A stretch of 64,000 nucleotides of DNA, from NCBI RefSeq assembly GCF_014203355.1, contig NZ_JACHIR010000001.1:5768038-5832037 (forward strand), read 5' to 3'. This document shows, in pieces, positions 1-7,992 of the stretch. How positions within the stretch are numbered: position 1 is the stretch's first letter; each line of letters begins with the position of its first letter. Origin of the DNA: Kutzneria kofuensis (GTDB taxonomy: Bacteria > Actinomycetota > Actinomycetes > Mycobacteriales > Pseudonocardiaceae). Below the pieces are notes generated by a model. It was given only the letters and a program-made list of their open reading frames with translations. It was not told where the DNA came from and ran no database searches. The translations under genes and the position numbers were made by a program.

Positions 1-142
1 CTCCGGCGGGCCGTTCGAGGTGAGCGGCGTGCTGATCGGCATCACGTCGTTCGGCGACGGCTGTGCCCGTGCCGGCAAGTACGGCGTCTACACCCGCGTG
101 GCGGCGTACGAGCCGGCCATCGAGGCCGAGCTGACCGACTGA
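1..142 (+). CDS. Trypsin-like secreted serine protease, C-terminal fragment
   Basis: Only the last 46 codons are in the window. The fragment opens at SGGP, so the serine nucleophile of a GDSGGP motif lies at the edge, and continues through [17 protein letters not shown], the C-terminal strand and helix of S1 (chymotrypsin-fold) peptidases. It ends with a TGA at 140-142. The same segment recurs with few changes in the full-length protease at 1015-1818, so the two are paralogues separated by a LysE gene. An extracellular role is inferred from that paralogue, which has a signal peptide. Confidence 0.85.
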   Translation, partial: SGGPFEVSGVLIGITSFGDGCARAGKYGVYTRVAAYEPAIEAELTD

Positions 143-195
143 CCGGCGATCGCCATGGCGCCCGTCCCGCCGAGCGGGGCGGGCGTCGTGGTGTT

Positions 196-810
196 TCAGG
201 CCACGACCAGTCCCACCGAGATGGTCAGGAACGCGGCCGCCGACACGGCGTCCAGCGCGGTCGTCACGCCCGGGCGCTGCAGCCGGCGGGACATCCGGCC
301 GGCGGCGAGCACGATCGTCGCCTCCCAGCACGCGGCCAGCGCCAGGAACAGCGCGCCGAGCACCCCGAGCTGCAGCACGGCGTCACCCGATCCGATGAAT
401 TGCGGCAGGAACGCCAGGGAGAACAGCAGCATCTTCGGGTTCATCAGGTTGGACAGGAAGCCCTGCCGGAACGGATGGGCCACGACGACCGGTTCGTCCG
501 ACTCGGCCGGGCGCGGCCGGAGCAGCCCACGGACGATCTGCACGGCGAGGAACGCCAGGTAGGCGGCCCCGAGCCAGCGCAGAACCTGCAGCAACGCCGG
601 GTAACCGGCGAGTAGCGCGCCCAGGCCGGAGACGACGAGCCCGATCTGCACCGCGCTGGCCGTGTGCACGCCCGCCAGCGCCCGCAGCCCGGCCCTGGTC
701 CCCGCCCTCAGCGACGTCCTGAGCAGCAGGAACGCGTCCATGCCCGGCGTGATGACCACGACCAGACAGGCGAGCAGGAAGGCGGGCAGGGTGGTGACGT
801 CGAACTTCAA
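196..810 (-). CDS. LysE/RhtB-family amino-acid exporter
   Basis: This 204-residue integral membrane protein has about six hydrophobic segments and the family-typical N-terminus with a TPGMD motif near residue 22. The NPKMLLF segment near residue 122 is also characteristic. LysE/RhtB proteins export amino acids or their analogues across the cytoplasmic membrane; the substrate cannot be read from sequence. The start is TTG, supported by a GGAG about nine bases upstream on the minus strand. A GTG four codons downstream is an alternative. It is transcribed divergently from the protease at 1015 and shows no partner gene. Confidence 0.85.
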   Translation of the reverse strand: MKFDVTTLPAFLLACLVVVITPGMDAFLLLRTSLRAGTRAGLRALAGVHTASAVQIGLVVSGLGALLAGYPALLQVLRWLGAAYLAFLAVQIVRGLLRPRPAESDEPVVVAHPFRQGFLSNLMNPKMLLFSLAFLPQFIGSGDAVLQLGVLGALFLALAACWEATIVLAAGRMSRRLQRPGVTTALDAVSAAAFLTISVGLVVA

Positions 811-1014
811 GGCAAAACTCCGGTCCAGCCGGGGCGTTACAGAACAAACGCCCGTCGCCAGGCTTGCTGGCAGTTGATTCTTCGTACTTACGAGATCCTA
901 ACGGGAGATTTTCCTGTCCTGACACGTTCGGGTGAGTGATTTCGGTCGCGGCCCACGTGGGGTTGAGGATCGGCTACGGTACGTGGCCTCCCCCTCCCTG
1001 TAGGAGTGCTCGCC

Positions 1015-1818
1015 GTGCCTTTCCACGTCCGGCGGTCGGCCGCCGTCCTCGCCTCGCTGCTGCTGTGCGCTGGTGTCGTCCCCGCCCACGCGTCGCCCGG
1101 TGGCTCGCCCCGGATCGTCGGCGGCGACGAGGCCAGCACCACGACCACGCCGTGGGTCGTCGCGCTCACCACCAGCGCCGGCGCGTTCTTCTGCGGCGGC
1201 ACCCTCGTCGCGCCGACCAAGGTCGTCACCGCCGCGCACTGCGTCACCCAGGCGCTGGCCACCGGCGGCATGACCACGAAGGCGCCGTCCTCGCTGCGGA
1301 TCGTCGCCGGCCGCACCGACCTGCGTACCAAGGACGGCCTGCAGGTGCGGATCTCCTCCGTGTGGGCCGACCCCGACTTCCGCGACGTCGGCACCGGCCA
1401 CGACGTCGCCGTGCTGACGCTGGCGCGCACCGTGCCGTACCGGACACTGCCGCTCGTCGCCGCCGGCGACACCTCCGCTTACGCCGCCGGCGTGATGGCG
1501 ACCGTGCTCGGCTGGGGCCGTGTCGGTGAGAACGCCGCGCCGTCGCCGACGCTGCAGTCCGTGCAGGTGCCCGTGGTCGCCGACAAGACGTGCGCCGCCG
1601 AGGAGGGGGACTTCGACGCCACCGGCATGGTGTGCGCCGGCTACCCGCAGGGCGGCAAGGACGCCTGCGCCGGGGACTCCGGCGGTCCGATGGTCGTCGA
1701 CGGGCGGCTCGTCGGCGTCGTGTCGTGGGGCGACGGCTGCGCCCGAGCGGGCAAACCCGGCGTGTACACCCGGCTGGCCAGCTACCGGGACGAGGTGTCC
1801 GCCCAGTTGGGCGCGTGA
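1015..1818 (+). CDS. Secreted trypsin-like serine protease (S1 family)
   Basis: A signal peptide (basic MPFHVRR, hydrophobic stretch, AHA-S) is followed by a mature start at RIVGG, as in activated trypsins. The triad is visible: TAAHC (His), GHDVAVL (Asp) and GDSGGP (Ser). DAC lies just before the serine motif and gives the S1-pocket Asp of trypsin-like Arg/Lys specificity. Cysteines pair as in the family. The start was set at GTG 1015 because GGAG at 1003-1006 is eight bases upstream; GTG 1006 overlaps that ribosome site. The protein probably cleaves external proteins after basic residues. It is a paralogue of the fragment at 1-142. Confidence 0.92.
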   Translation: MPFHVRRSAAVLASLLLCAGVVPAHASPGGSPRIVGGDEASTTTTPWVVALTTSAGAFFCGGTLVAPTKVVTAAHCVTQALATGGMTTKAPSSLRIVAGRTDLRTKDGLQVRISSVWADPDFRDVGTGHDVAVLTLARTVPYRTLPLVAAGDTSAYAAGVMATVLGWGRVGENAAPSPTLQSVQVPVVADKTCAAEEGDFDATGMVCAGYPQGGKDACAGDSGGPMVVDGRLVGVVSWGDGCARAGKPGVYTRLASYRDEVSAQLGA

Positions 1819-1829
1819 TACCAAGTGGC

Positions 1830-2276
1830 ATGACGCTTCACGCCACCCTGCGCCGCGAGTGGGCGGCCGACCTCACGCCGCAGCAGCTGTACGACCTGCT
1901 GCGGCTTCGGGTCGACATCTTCGTCGTCGAGCAGAAGTGCCCCTACCCCGAGCTCGACGGCCGCGACCTGGAGCCGTCCACCCGGCACTTCTGGCTCGCC
2001 GGCGACGACGGCCGGGTGCTCGCCACCCTTCGGCTGCTGGAGGACAAGCCCGGCTCGTACCGCGTCGGCCGGGTCTGCACCGCCGCCGACGCCCGGGGCA
2101 ACGGACTGTCCGGCCGGCTCATGGAGGCCGCCGTCGCCGAGATCGGCTCCGCCCCCAGCGTGCTCGACGCCCAGGTCGCCGTGAAGGACTTCTACGCCCG
2201 CTACGGCTATGTGACCGAAGGCGAGGAGTTCCTGGAGGACGGCATTCCCCACATCACCATGCGCCGGCCCGGGTGA
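1830..2276 (+). CDS. ElaA-type GNAT acetyltransferase
   Basis: The 148-residue protein matches the ElaA-like GNAT subfamily: LYDLLRLRVDIFVVEQ near residues 20-35, the acetyl-CoA loop region VCTAADARGNGLSGRLM (70-90), and the C-terminal FYARYGYVTEGEEFLEDGIPH block, which is diagnostic. It is expected to transfer acetyl from acetyl-CoA to an amine; the natural substrate of ElaA proteins is unknown. ATG 1830 lies 11 bases after the protease stop, so co-transcription is likely, though no functional link is evident. Confidence 0.88.
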   Translation: MTLHATLRREWAADLTPQQLYDLLRLRVDIFVVEQKCPYPELDGRDLEPSTRHFWLAGDDGRVLATLRLLEDKPGSYRVGRVCTAADARGNGLSGRLMEAAVAEIGSAPSVLDAQVAVKDFYARYGYVTEGEEFLEDGIPHITMRRPG

Positions 2277-2379
2277 CGTTCGGTCACGGGCAGTCGAGCC
2301 GGTCGTGTGATGCCCAGGAGGTTTGGCGCTGACTAGCGTCGGTCCGTGGATTCGAACCGCCCGAGTTCACGGAGGACCG

Positions 2380-2748
2380 ATGTCTCTCAGCAACAGAGTT
2401 CTGGCCGTGTCGACGGTGATCGCCGCCGGCATGGCCCTGGGTGTCGTTGCCGCGCCCGCGCGGGCGGCCATCGGCTGTCGCCCGAACACCGTCTCGAACC
2501 TCTACTTCGAACTGAGCGTGAAGCGAGCACTGCTCAGCTGCGACGTGATCGAGGTCGGCATGCGCGGCACCTCCGCGTTGCAAGCCGACGGAGCGGCGTT
2601 CTCGGTGTGGGGGCCCGACAACTTCACCGGCCTGGTGCACGTGGAGCCCGGCAAGTACAGCATCGCCTGGAAGGGCAACCACGCGGCGGGCGCCCGGTGG
2701 TGCGCCAGCTTCGTCGGGGACTACGCCGAACTCTGCCTGACGACCTGA
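2380..2748 (+). CDS. Small secreted protein of unknown function
   Basis: A 122-residue protein preceded by GGAGG at 2371-2375. Residues 1-30 form a signal peptide (SNRVLAVSTVIAAGMALG...APARA) with a likely cut before AIGCR. The mature part is about 90 residues with four cysteines, so two disulfides are plausible, and a beta-rich look (WGPDNFTGLV, KYSIAWKG). No family is recognised. It runs convergently toward bioF with 12 bases between the stops and no clear terminator. Confidence 0.75.
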   Translation: MSLSNRVLAVSTVIAAGMALGVVAAPARAAIGCRPNTVSNLYFELSVKRALLSCDVIEVGMRGTSALQADGAAFSVWGPDNFTGLVHVEPGKYSIAWKGNHAAGARWCASFVGDYAELCLTT

Positions 2749-2760
2749 CTTTCGCGCGGC

Positions 2761-3930
2761 CTACTGTCCGGGGGCCGTGCGAGTGATCACGTCGACCGCG
2801 CGGTCCAGGTCGGCGCTGGACAGATCGGCGCGGGCGGTCAGGCGCAGGCGCGAGATCTGGTCCGGCGTCGACGGCGGTCGGAAGCAGCCGACCACGACGC
2901 CCGCCGTGCGGCAGTCGTTGGCCCAGGCCACCGCGGCCTCGGGCGACGGCGCCCGCACGGACACCACGGCGGCGGTCGGCGTGCTCACCCGTAGGCCGGC
3001 GGCGGTCAGCCGCTCGGTCAGCTCCAGCGCGTTCTGCCGGGCCCGGCCGGCCAGGTCCGGCTCCTCCTTCAACACCCGCAGCGCCGTCAGCGCGGCCGCG
3101 GCGCTGCCCGGGGCGAGCCCGGTGTCGAAGATGAAGCTGCGGGCGTGGTCGACCATGTGCTTGATCACCCGGCGCGGGCCGAGGATCGCGCCGCCCTGCG
3201 CGCCGAGCGACTTCGACAGCGTCACCGTCATCACGACGTTCGGCGCCCCGGCGAGCCCGGCGTCGTGCACCGCGCCCTTGCCCTCGTCGCCGATCACCCC
3301 GAAGCCGTGCGCGTCGTCCACCAGCAGCGCCGCCCCGTGCTTCCCGCACGCCTGCGCGAGCTGTGGCAACGGCGCGAGGTCACCGTCCACTGAGAACACC
3401 GAGTCCGTCACCACCAGCGCCCGCTCGTGCTTGCGCTTGGCCAGGGCGTTGGCCATCGCCGCGACGTCGCAGTGCGCGATCACCGCCACGTCCGCCTTCG
3501 ACAACCGCGTGCCGTCGATCAGCGAGGCGTGGATCAGCTTGTCCGCCACGATCGCCGTGCCGGGCCCGGTCAGCGCCGACACCGCCGCCAGGTTCGCCAT
3601 GAACCCCGACGAGAACACCAGCGCCGCCTGCATCCCGCAGAACGACGCCAGCTCCAGCTCCAGCTCCGTGTGCAGCTCCGTCGACCCCGTCACCAGCCGC
3701 GAGCCCGTCGACCCCGCCCCCCACTTCAACGACGACGCCGCCGCTGCCCCCGCCACCCGCTTGTCCCGGGCCAGCCCCAGGTAGTCGTTGCTGGCCAGGT
3801 CGAGCGCGTCCGACCCGGCCGCTCGGGGCCGGAGCTGACGAGCCAGCCCGGCCTCCTGCCGGGCCTGCGCCCGGGCGTCGATCCAGTCGAACACCTCATC
3901 GGGCGTGGGGAGTGGGCTGCTGGTCGTCAC
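2761..3930 (-). CDS. bioF: 8-amino-7-oxononanoate synthase (BioF-like)
   Basis: PLP-dependent alpha-oxoamine synthase that would condense pimeloyl-thioester with L-alanine in biotin synthesis. Diagnostic blocks are SNDYLGLA near the start, GAGSTGSRLVTGS, LVDDAHGFGVIG (Asp that contacts PLP) and the Schiff-base lysine in VTLSKSLGAQGG. The start was set at GTG 3930, giving 389 residues, the usual size; the frame stays open to 3984. No bioA, bioB or bioD is nearby. 2-amino-3-ketobutyrate CoA ligase and other alpha-oxoamine synthases are close relatives, but the HGFGVIG and SRLVTG blocks favour BioF. Confidence 0.85.
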   Translation of the reverse strand: MTTSSPLPTPDEVFDWIDARAQARQEAGLARQLRPRAAGSDALDLASNDYLGLARDKRVAGAAAASSLKWGAGSTGSRLVTGSTELHTELELELASFCGMQAALVFSSGFMANLAAVSALTGPGTAIVADKLIHASLIDGTRLSKADVAVIAHCDVAAMANALAKRKHERALVVTDSVFSVDGDLAPLPQLAQACGKHGAALLVDDAHGFGVIGDEGKGAVHDAGLAGAPNVVMTVTLSKSLGAQGGAILGPRRVIKHMVDHARSFIFDTGLAPGSAAAALTALRVLKEEPDLAGRARQNALELTERLTAAGLRVSTPTAAVVSVRAPSPEAAVAWANDCRTAGVVVGCFRPPSTPDQISRLRLTARADLSSADLDRAVDVITRTAPGQ

Positions 3931-4041
3931 GCGCGCCAGTCTCGCATCAGCCGACTGGCCGGTTGCCACGACCATCCGCCGCAACCGGCTGGCCGGCGGA
4001 AATGCCGGATTCGTGGGGCGGTGCGGCGACCGCCGCGCCCC

Positions 4042-4938
4042 TCAGGCGCCCACCTCGACGTCCTCCTGGATTCGTAGGACGTCACGGCCGGGAGGTTCGC
4101 CGAAGAGGCGGCGGTACTCGCGGCTGAACTGGGACGGGCTGTCGTAGCCGACCGCGTAGCCGACGGCGGCGACGTCGTCGGGGGCGGCGATGAGGCGGAG
4201 GCGGGCCTGCTGCAGGCGAAGGTTCTTCTGGTACTGGAGGGGGCTCATGGCGGTCACGGCCCGGAAGTGGCGGTTGAGGGTCGCCACGCTGACACCGACC
4301 TCGTCGGCCAGGTCGGAAATGCGGATGGTGCGGTCGTAATGCCGGGAGATCCATTCGGTGGCCCGGCCGACCAGTGAGACCCGGCTGTCCTCCATGCCGA
4401 TTCGACGGACGGCGGCGCCGCGGGGACCGTTCATGAGGCGCCAGTGGATCTCGCGTTCGACGCCCGGACCGAGGACGGCGAAGTCGGCGGGGCGGTCGAG
4501 GAGGCGCAGCAGGCGGACGACGGCGTCCAGGAGTTCCTCGTCGGCATCGGCGGTGACGATGCCGCTGCTGGCGTCGTCGTCGGCGCGACCGCCGCCGCCG
4601 GTCTCCAGCAGGAGCTGGGTGATGATCGACTTCTTCAGGGGCAGGCCGAGGCCGACGAAGGGCTCGGCCGGGCTCGCCCGGGTGATGCGGCCGGCGACCG
4701 GCAGATCGAGCGAAGCGACGAGGTACTGGCCGGCGCGGTAGTCGTAGACCCGGTCGGCGAGGGTGGTCTGCTTCGCGCCCTGAGCAACCAGGGCCAGCAC
4801 GGGCCGCATGACGCCGCCGGTGCTGGCGACGGTGGACGTCCTGACGTTCACCGTCATGCCGTCGATCCACACCGGCCGAGTGCCCCTCGCGTGTAGCCGG
4901 GTGATCCGCTCGGTCAGCTCCCGCAATGTCGTGCGCAT
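4042..4938 (-). CDS. AraC-family transcriptional regulator (AraC_N type)
   Basis: This 298-residue regulator has an N-terminal cupin-like AraC_N ligand domain (residues about 25-180; LALVAQGAKQ is typical) and two helix-turn-helix motifs in the last 100 residues, including ISDLADEVGVSVATLNRHF and AVGYAVGYDSPSQFSREY. It is divergent from the aldo/keto reductase at 5064 with 125 bases between them. That arrangement suggests it controls this reductase, a common pairing for this regulator subtype. The effector is unknown. Confidence 0.88.
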   Translation of the reverse strand: MRTTLRELTERITRLHARGTRPVWIDGMTVNVRTSTVASTGGVMRPVLALVAQGAKQTTLADRVYDYRAGQYLVASLDLPVAGRITRASPAEPFVGLGLPLKKSIITQLLLETGGGGRADDDASSGIVTADADEELLDAVVRLLRLLDRPADFAVLGPGVEREIHWRLMNGPRGAAVRRIGMEDSRVSLVGRATEWISRHYDRTIRISDLADEVGVSVATLNRHFRAVTAMSPLQYQKNLRLQQARLRLIAAPDDVAAVGYAVGYDSPSQFSREYRRLFGEPPGRDVLRIQEDVEVGA

Positions 4939-5063
4939 GGACCCATGTCAGCAAAGTTGCGCAGATCGTGCAACGGCGGGATCTGATCGTTCTAGGAGGA
5001 ATCCGGAACCGCTGGTGGACTGGAGACAGCAACTGATCGGATCAGACAACGGGAGTGTGTGTC

Positions 5064-6143
5064 ATGTCGCTGGACTCGTACGTCACCCTCGGACAGTCCG
5101 GCCTGCGGGTCAGCCCGCTCACGCTGGGCACGATGACCTTCGGCGAGGACTTCGGCTGGGGCAGCAGCCCCGAGGTGTCGGCCGACATCCTCGCCGCCTA
5201 CCTGGACCGGGGCGGCAACTCGATCGACACCGCCAACATCTACACCGCGGGCCACTCGGAGCGGATCATCGGCGACTACTTCGCCGCCAACCCCGGCAAG
5301 CGCGACGGCGTGGTGCTGGGCACCAAGTTCTTCGGCAACCTCCGTCCCGGCGACCCCAACGGCGGCGGCGTCGGCCGCAAGGGCGTCATCCAGCAGCTGG
5401 AGAACTCGCTGCGCCGGCTGCGGACCGACTACGTGGACATCTTCTGGGTGCACAACTTCGACCCGCGGATGCCGGTCGAGGAGACCATGCGCACCCTCGA
5501 CGACCTGGTGACCGCCGGCAAGATTCGCTACGTGGGCCTGTCCGACATCCCGGCGTGGAAGGTCGCCGAGATGGCAGTCACCGCCAAGTTCCGCTCGTGG
5601 GTGCCGATCACCGCGATGCAGTTGGAGTATTCGCTGTTGGAGCGCACCTCCGAGGGCGAGCTGATCCCGGCCGCGCAGGAGCTGGGCATCGGCGTGCTGC
5701 CGTGGAGCCCGCTCAAGAACGGCTTCCTCTCCGGCAAGTACTCCAGCTCCCGCCCGACGACCACCGCCCGCGGCAACCACGAGTACTTCCAGCCGCCGAC
5801 CGACAGCGAGTACGTGGTGATCGACGCCGTGAACGAGGTCGCCGCGGAGATCGGCGCCAGCTCGGCGGCGGTCGCGCTGTCCTGGGTGCAGGGCCGTCCC
5901 GGCATCACCTCCACGATCATCGGCGCCCGCACCCTGGAGCAGTTCACGGCCAACATCACCGCCTTGGACGTCACGCTCACCGACGAGCAGCGCGGTCGGC
6001 TGGACAAGCTGTCCGAGCCGGCCCTGAACTTCCCGGCCTCGGCCAACCAACACTCGATGATGATCCAGTTCGGCGGCACGACCGTGGACGGCGTGTCCTA
6101 CCCGGCGCACCCGGCGCTGTCCGCGGCGGCCGAGCAGCGCTGA
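5064..6143 (+). CDS. Aldo/keto reductase
   Basis: A 359-residue NAD(P)H-dependent TIM-barrel oxidoreductase. The AKR signatures are GTMTFGEDFGWG near residue 22, the catalytic Asp and Tyr (IDTANIYTAGHSE), catalytic Lys (GTKFFG), His (WVHNFD) and the cofactor end SWVQGRPGITSTIIGART. It reduces carbonyls to alcohols or the reverse; the substrate is not predictable. ATG 5064 follows GGGAG (5051-5055) by eight bases, so the upstream GTG at 5055 is unlikely. The divergent AraC gene is the probable regulator. Confidence 0.9.
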   Translation: MSLDSYVTLGQSGLRVSPLTLGTMTFGEDFGWGSSPEVSADILAAYLDRGGNSIDTANIYTAGHSERIIGDYFAANPGKRDGVVLGTKFFGNLRPGDPNGGGVGRKGVIQQLENSLRRLRTDYVDIFWVHNFDPRMPVEETMRTLDDLVTAGKIRYVGLSDIPAWKVAEMAVTAKFRSWVPITAMQLEYSLLERTSEGELIPAAQELGIGVLPWSPLKNGFLSGKYSSSRPTTTARGNHEYFQPPTDSEYVVIDAVNEVAAEIGASSAAVALSWVQGRPGITSTIIGARTLEQFTANITALDVTLTDEQRGRLDKLSEPALNFPASANQHSMMIQFGGTTVDGVSYPAHPALSAAAEQR

Positions 6144-6172
6144 ACCGGGGGTGGGGGATGAGGTTGGTTATT

Positions 6173-6360
6173 GGCCGGCGCTGGTCGGGTGGAGCCGAGG
6201 TCGGCCAGCGGCCGGCGCTGGTCGGGTGGGGTTGAGTTCGGCCAGCGGCCGGCGCTGAGCCGCGGGGAACTCGCCGCCGGTCGGCTCTGAGCTGGTGGTG
6301 ATGGCGGCCGGCCGGTGCGTGGCGGGCGGGGAGCTGAGGTCGGCCAGCGGCCGGCGCTGG
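6173..6360. repeat. Short GC-rich direct repeats in an intergenic gap
   Basis: The gap between the aldo/keto reductase and the oxidoreductase holds a repeated block of about 24 bp with core GGCCAGCGGCCGGCGCTG. Copies lie at 6197-6220, 6234-6257 and 6336-6359, with a 5'-truncated copy at 6173-6183. Two copies continue into GGTCGGGTGG. The last copy reaches the stop codon of the minus-strand gene. The core is itself partly palindromic (AGCGGCCGGCGCT), so hairpins can form at this convergent junction. Confidence 0.75.
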
Positions 6361-6361
6361 G

Positions 6362-7315
6362 TCAGGGCGTGAGGATGAGCTTGCCGACCGAGCTCCTCTC
6401 CTCCAGCGCCTGATGAGCCTTGGCCGCTTCGGCCAGGGGTAAGACCTCGCCGATCACGGGGGTCAGGTCGCCGGCGATGGCGAGGTCGAACGCTCGGCGG
6501 CAGAGAGTGGGCAGCAGTTGGGGGTCATAGGTGAGGCTGAGCGGGATGAGCTCGGCGCCGACCTCGAACACGTCGGTGGTGGTGATGGCGGCGGGCTCAC
6601 CGGAGGCGTAGCCGTACAGCACCATCCGGCCGAAGGCGGGCAGCAGCCGGAACGCCTCGGCGGCGGTCCGGCCGCCCACGGCCTCCAGCACCACGGTGAC
6701 GGGGCCGACCCCCTCGGTCCAGCCCTCCCGGCTGTAGTCCACCACCCGGTCCGCGCCCAGGCTGCGGGCCAGGTCCAGCTTGCTCGAGCTGCTGGCGGCG
6801 GCCACCACGGTGGCGCCGGCCCGCTTGGCCAGCTGGACCAGCAGCGAGCCGATGCCGCCGGCGGCAGCCTCGACCAGCACGGTGTCGGCGGGGGTGAGGC
6901 GGGCAGCGTCGATGACGCCGACGGCGGTGGCGCCCTGCGCGAACAGGGCCAGCGCCTGGTGGTCGGGTAAGGCGTCGGGGATGGGGACGGCCGCGGCGGC
7001 GGGGGCCACCGCCAGCTCGGCGTAGCCACCGGCCGGGACGAAGCTGATCACGCGGCGGCCGACCAGCGCGGTGTCGGTGTCGGGGCCGGCCGCCAGCACG
7101 GTGCCGGCGATCTCGATGCCGGGCGTCGCCGGCAGGCCGCCGGGCGGGCGGAAGCGCTCGTCGGGCTCGTGGGCGCGGAGCATGACGTCCGCGTAGTTGA
7201 CGCCGGCCGCGGACACCCGGACCAGCAGCTCGCCGGGGCCCGGCGAGGGATCGGGAATGTCCTCCAGAACCAGCACCTCGGGCGGGCCGTAGCGAAGCTG
7301 ACGCACTGCCTTCAC
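6362..7315 (-). CDS. Zinc-free MDR oxidoreductase (quinone oxidoreductase-like)
   Basis: A 317-residue medium-chain dehydrogenase/reductase without the zinc ligands. Residues 1-120 are the GroES-like half (ATPGIEIAGTVLAAG), then the NAD(P)H fold with AAAGGIGSLLVQLAKRAGATVVAAASS, and KLILTP at the end, as in the QOR family. GTG 7315 is preceded by GGGGGAG on the minus strand. It probably reduces quinones or enones with NADPH. It is divergent from a TetR gene, and two identical palindromes lie between them, so TetR repression is likely. The open frame continues to 7954 antisense to TetR and that part is not coding. Confidence 0.88.
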   Translation of the reverse strand: MKAVRQLRYGPPEVLVLEDIPDPSPGPGELLVRVSAAGVNYADVMLRAHEPDERFRPPGGLPATPGIEIAGTVLAAGPDTDTALVGRRVISFVPAGGYAELAVAPAAAAVPIPDALPDHQALALFAQGATAVGVIDAARLTPADTVLVEAAAGGIGSLLVQLAKRAGATVVAAASSSSKLDLARSLGADRVVDYSREGWTEGVGPVTVVLEAVGGRTAAEAFRLLPAFGRMVLYGYASGEPAAITTTDVFEVGAELIPLSLTYDPQLLPTLCRRAFDLAIAGDLTPVIGEVLPLAEAAKAHQALEERSSVGKLILTP

Positions 7316-7330
7316 GTCTCCCCCTTTCTC

Positions 7331-7380
7331 GCGGACCGGCGGTCCGCTTGTGGTGGCCATCATACGGACCGGCGGTCCGC
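7331..7380. promoter_or_regulatory. Two palindromic TetR-type operators in a divergent promoter
   Basis: The 15-bp sequence CGGACCGGCGGTCCG, a perfect GGACC-ggc-GGTCC inverted repeat, occurs at 7332-7346 and again at 7365-7379. The centres are 33 bp apart, about three helical turns. Both lie between the MDR oxidoreductase start (7315, minus) and the TetR start (7406, plus), ideal for one regulator to repress both genes. That TetR is the ligand is inferred from position. Confidence 0.85.
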
Positions 7381-7405
7381 CTGTGTCAAGGGGCATCATG
7401 TCCCC

Positions 7406-7930
7406 ATGCGAGTCGACGCCGTGCGCAACCACCGGGTGATCGTCGAGGTGGCCGGCGACCTGCTGTGCCATCACGGCCCGCGGGTGTCCATGGACGCCAT
7501 CGCGTCCGCCGCGGGCGTCGGCAAGGGGACCCTGTTCCGCCGCTTCGGCGACCGGGACGGCCTGGTCCGGGCCGTTGTCGACGAGCGGACCGGCGAGTGG
7601 TGGCGGGGCGCCCACGAGCGGGCCGTGGACGTGACGATCCCGCCCAAGGAGCGGGCGATCCGGTTCGTGGACGAGCTGTTCGACCTGCTGGTGATGCGGC
7701 TGCGGCCGCTGATGGCGGCGATGGAGCGGACCGAGTGCACCGGCGGCGCGCTGCCGCGCTGGGGCGCCCAGCTGGCCGAGCTGATCGGCGAGGTCCGGCC
7801 GGACGCCGACGCCGACTTCCTGGCCAAGGTGATCATCGGCAGCATGCGCACCGAGATGGTGGAGCCGGGCCAGGAGGAGACACTCAGGGTGAACGTGCTG
7901 GCCCTGACGTCGAGCGTGTTGGGTGATTGA
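7406..7930 (+). CDS. TetR-family transcriptional regulator
   Basis: A 174-residue regulator with an N-terminal TetR helix-turn-helix (residues about 8-52: VSMDAIASAAGVGKGTLFRRFGDRDGLVRAV) and an all-helical ligand domain. ATG 7406 is the first sensible start; AAGGGG sits about 12 bases upstream. It is expected to repress itself and the divergent oxidoreductase through the twin palindromes at 7332 and 7365, and to release when a small, possibly electrophilic or quinone ligand binds. The ligand is an inference from the partner enzyme. Confidence 0.9.
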   Translation: MRVDAVRNHRVIVEVAGDLLCHHGPRVSMDAIASAAGVGKGTLFRRFGDRDGLVRAVVDERTGEWWRGAHERAVDVTIPPKERAIRFVDELFDLLVMRLRPLMAAMERTECTGGALPRWGAQLAELIGEVRPDADADFLAKVIIGSMRTEMVEPGQEETLRVNVLALTSSVLGD

Positions 7931-7992
7931 CCGCCGCTGACCGGTTCTGGCCACACTGAGCGGTCGGTTCGCTGCCTCAGCGTGGAGGAGCC

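Noticed and set aside
6144-6361. Repeats as a CRISPR array
   Set aside because: Spacing between copies is irregular, the repeats are GC-rich genome-like sequence, and there are no cas genes.
7316-7954. Upstream extension of the oxidoreductase frame (530 aa in total)
   Set aside because: It runs antisense through the TetR gene and its operators, has no ribosome site or conserved content, and a good start with GGGGGAG exists at 7315.
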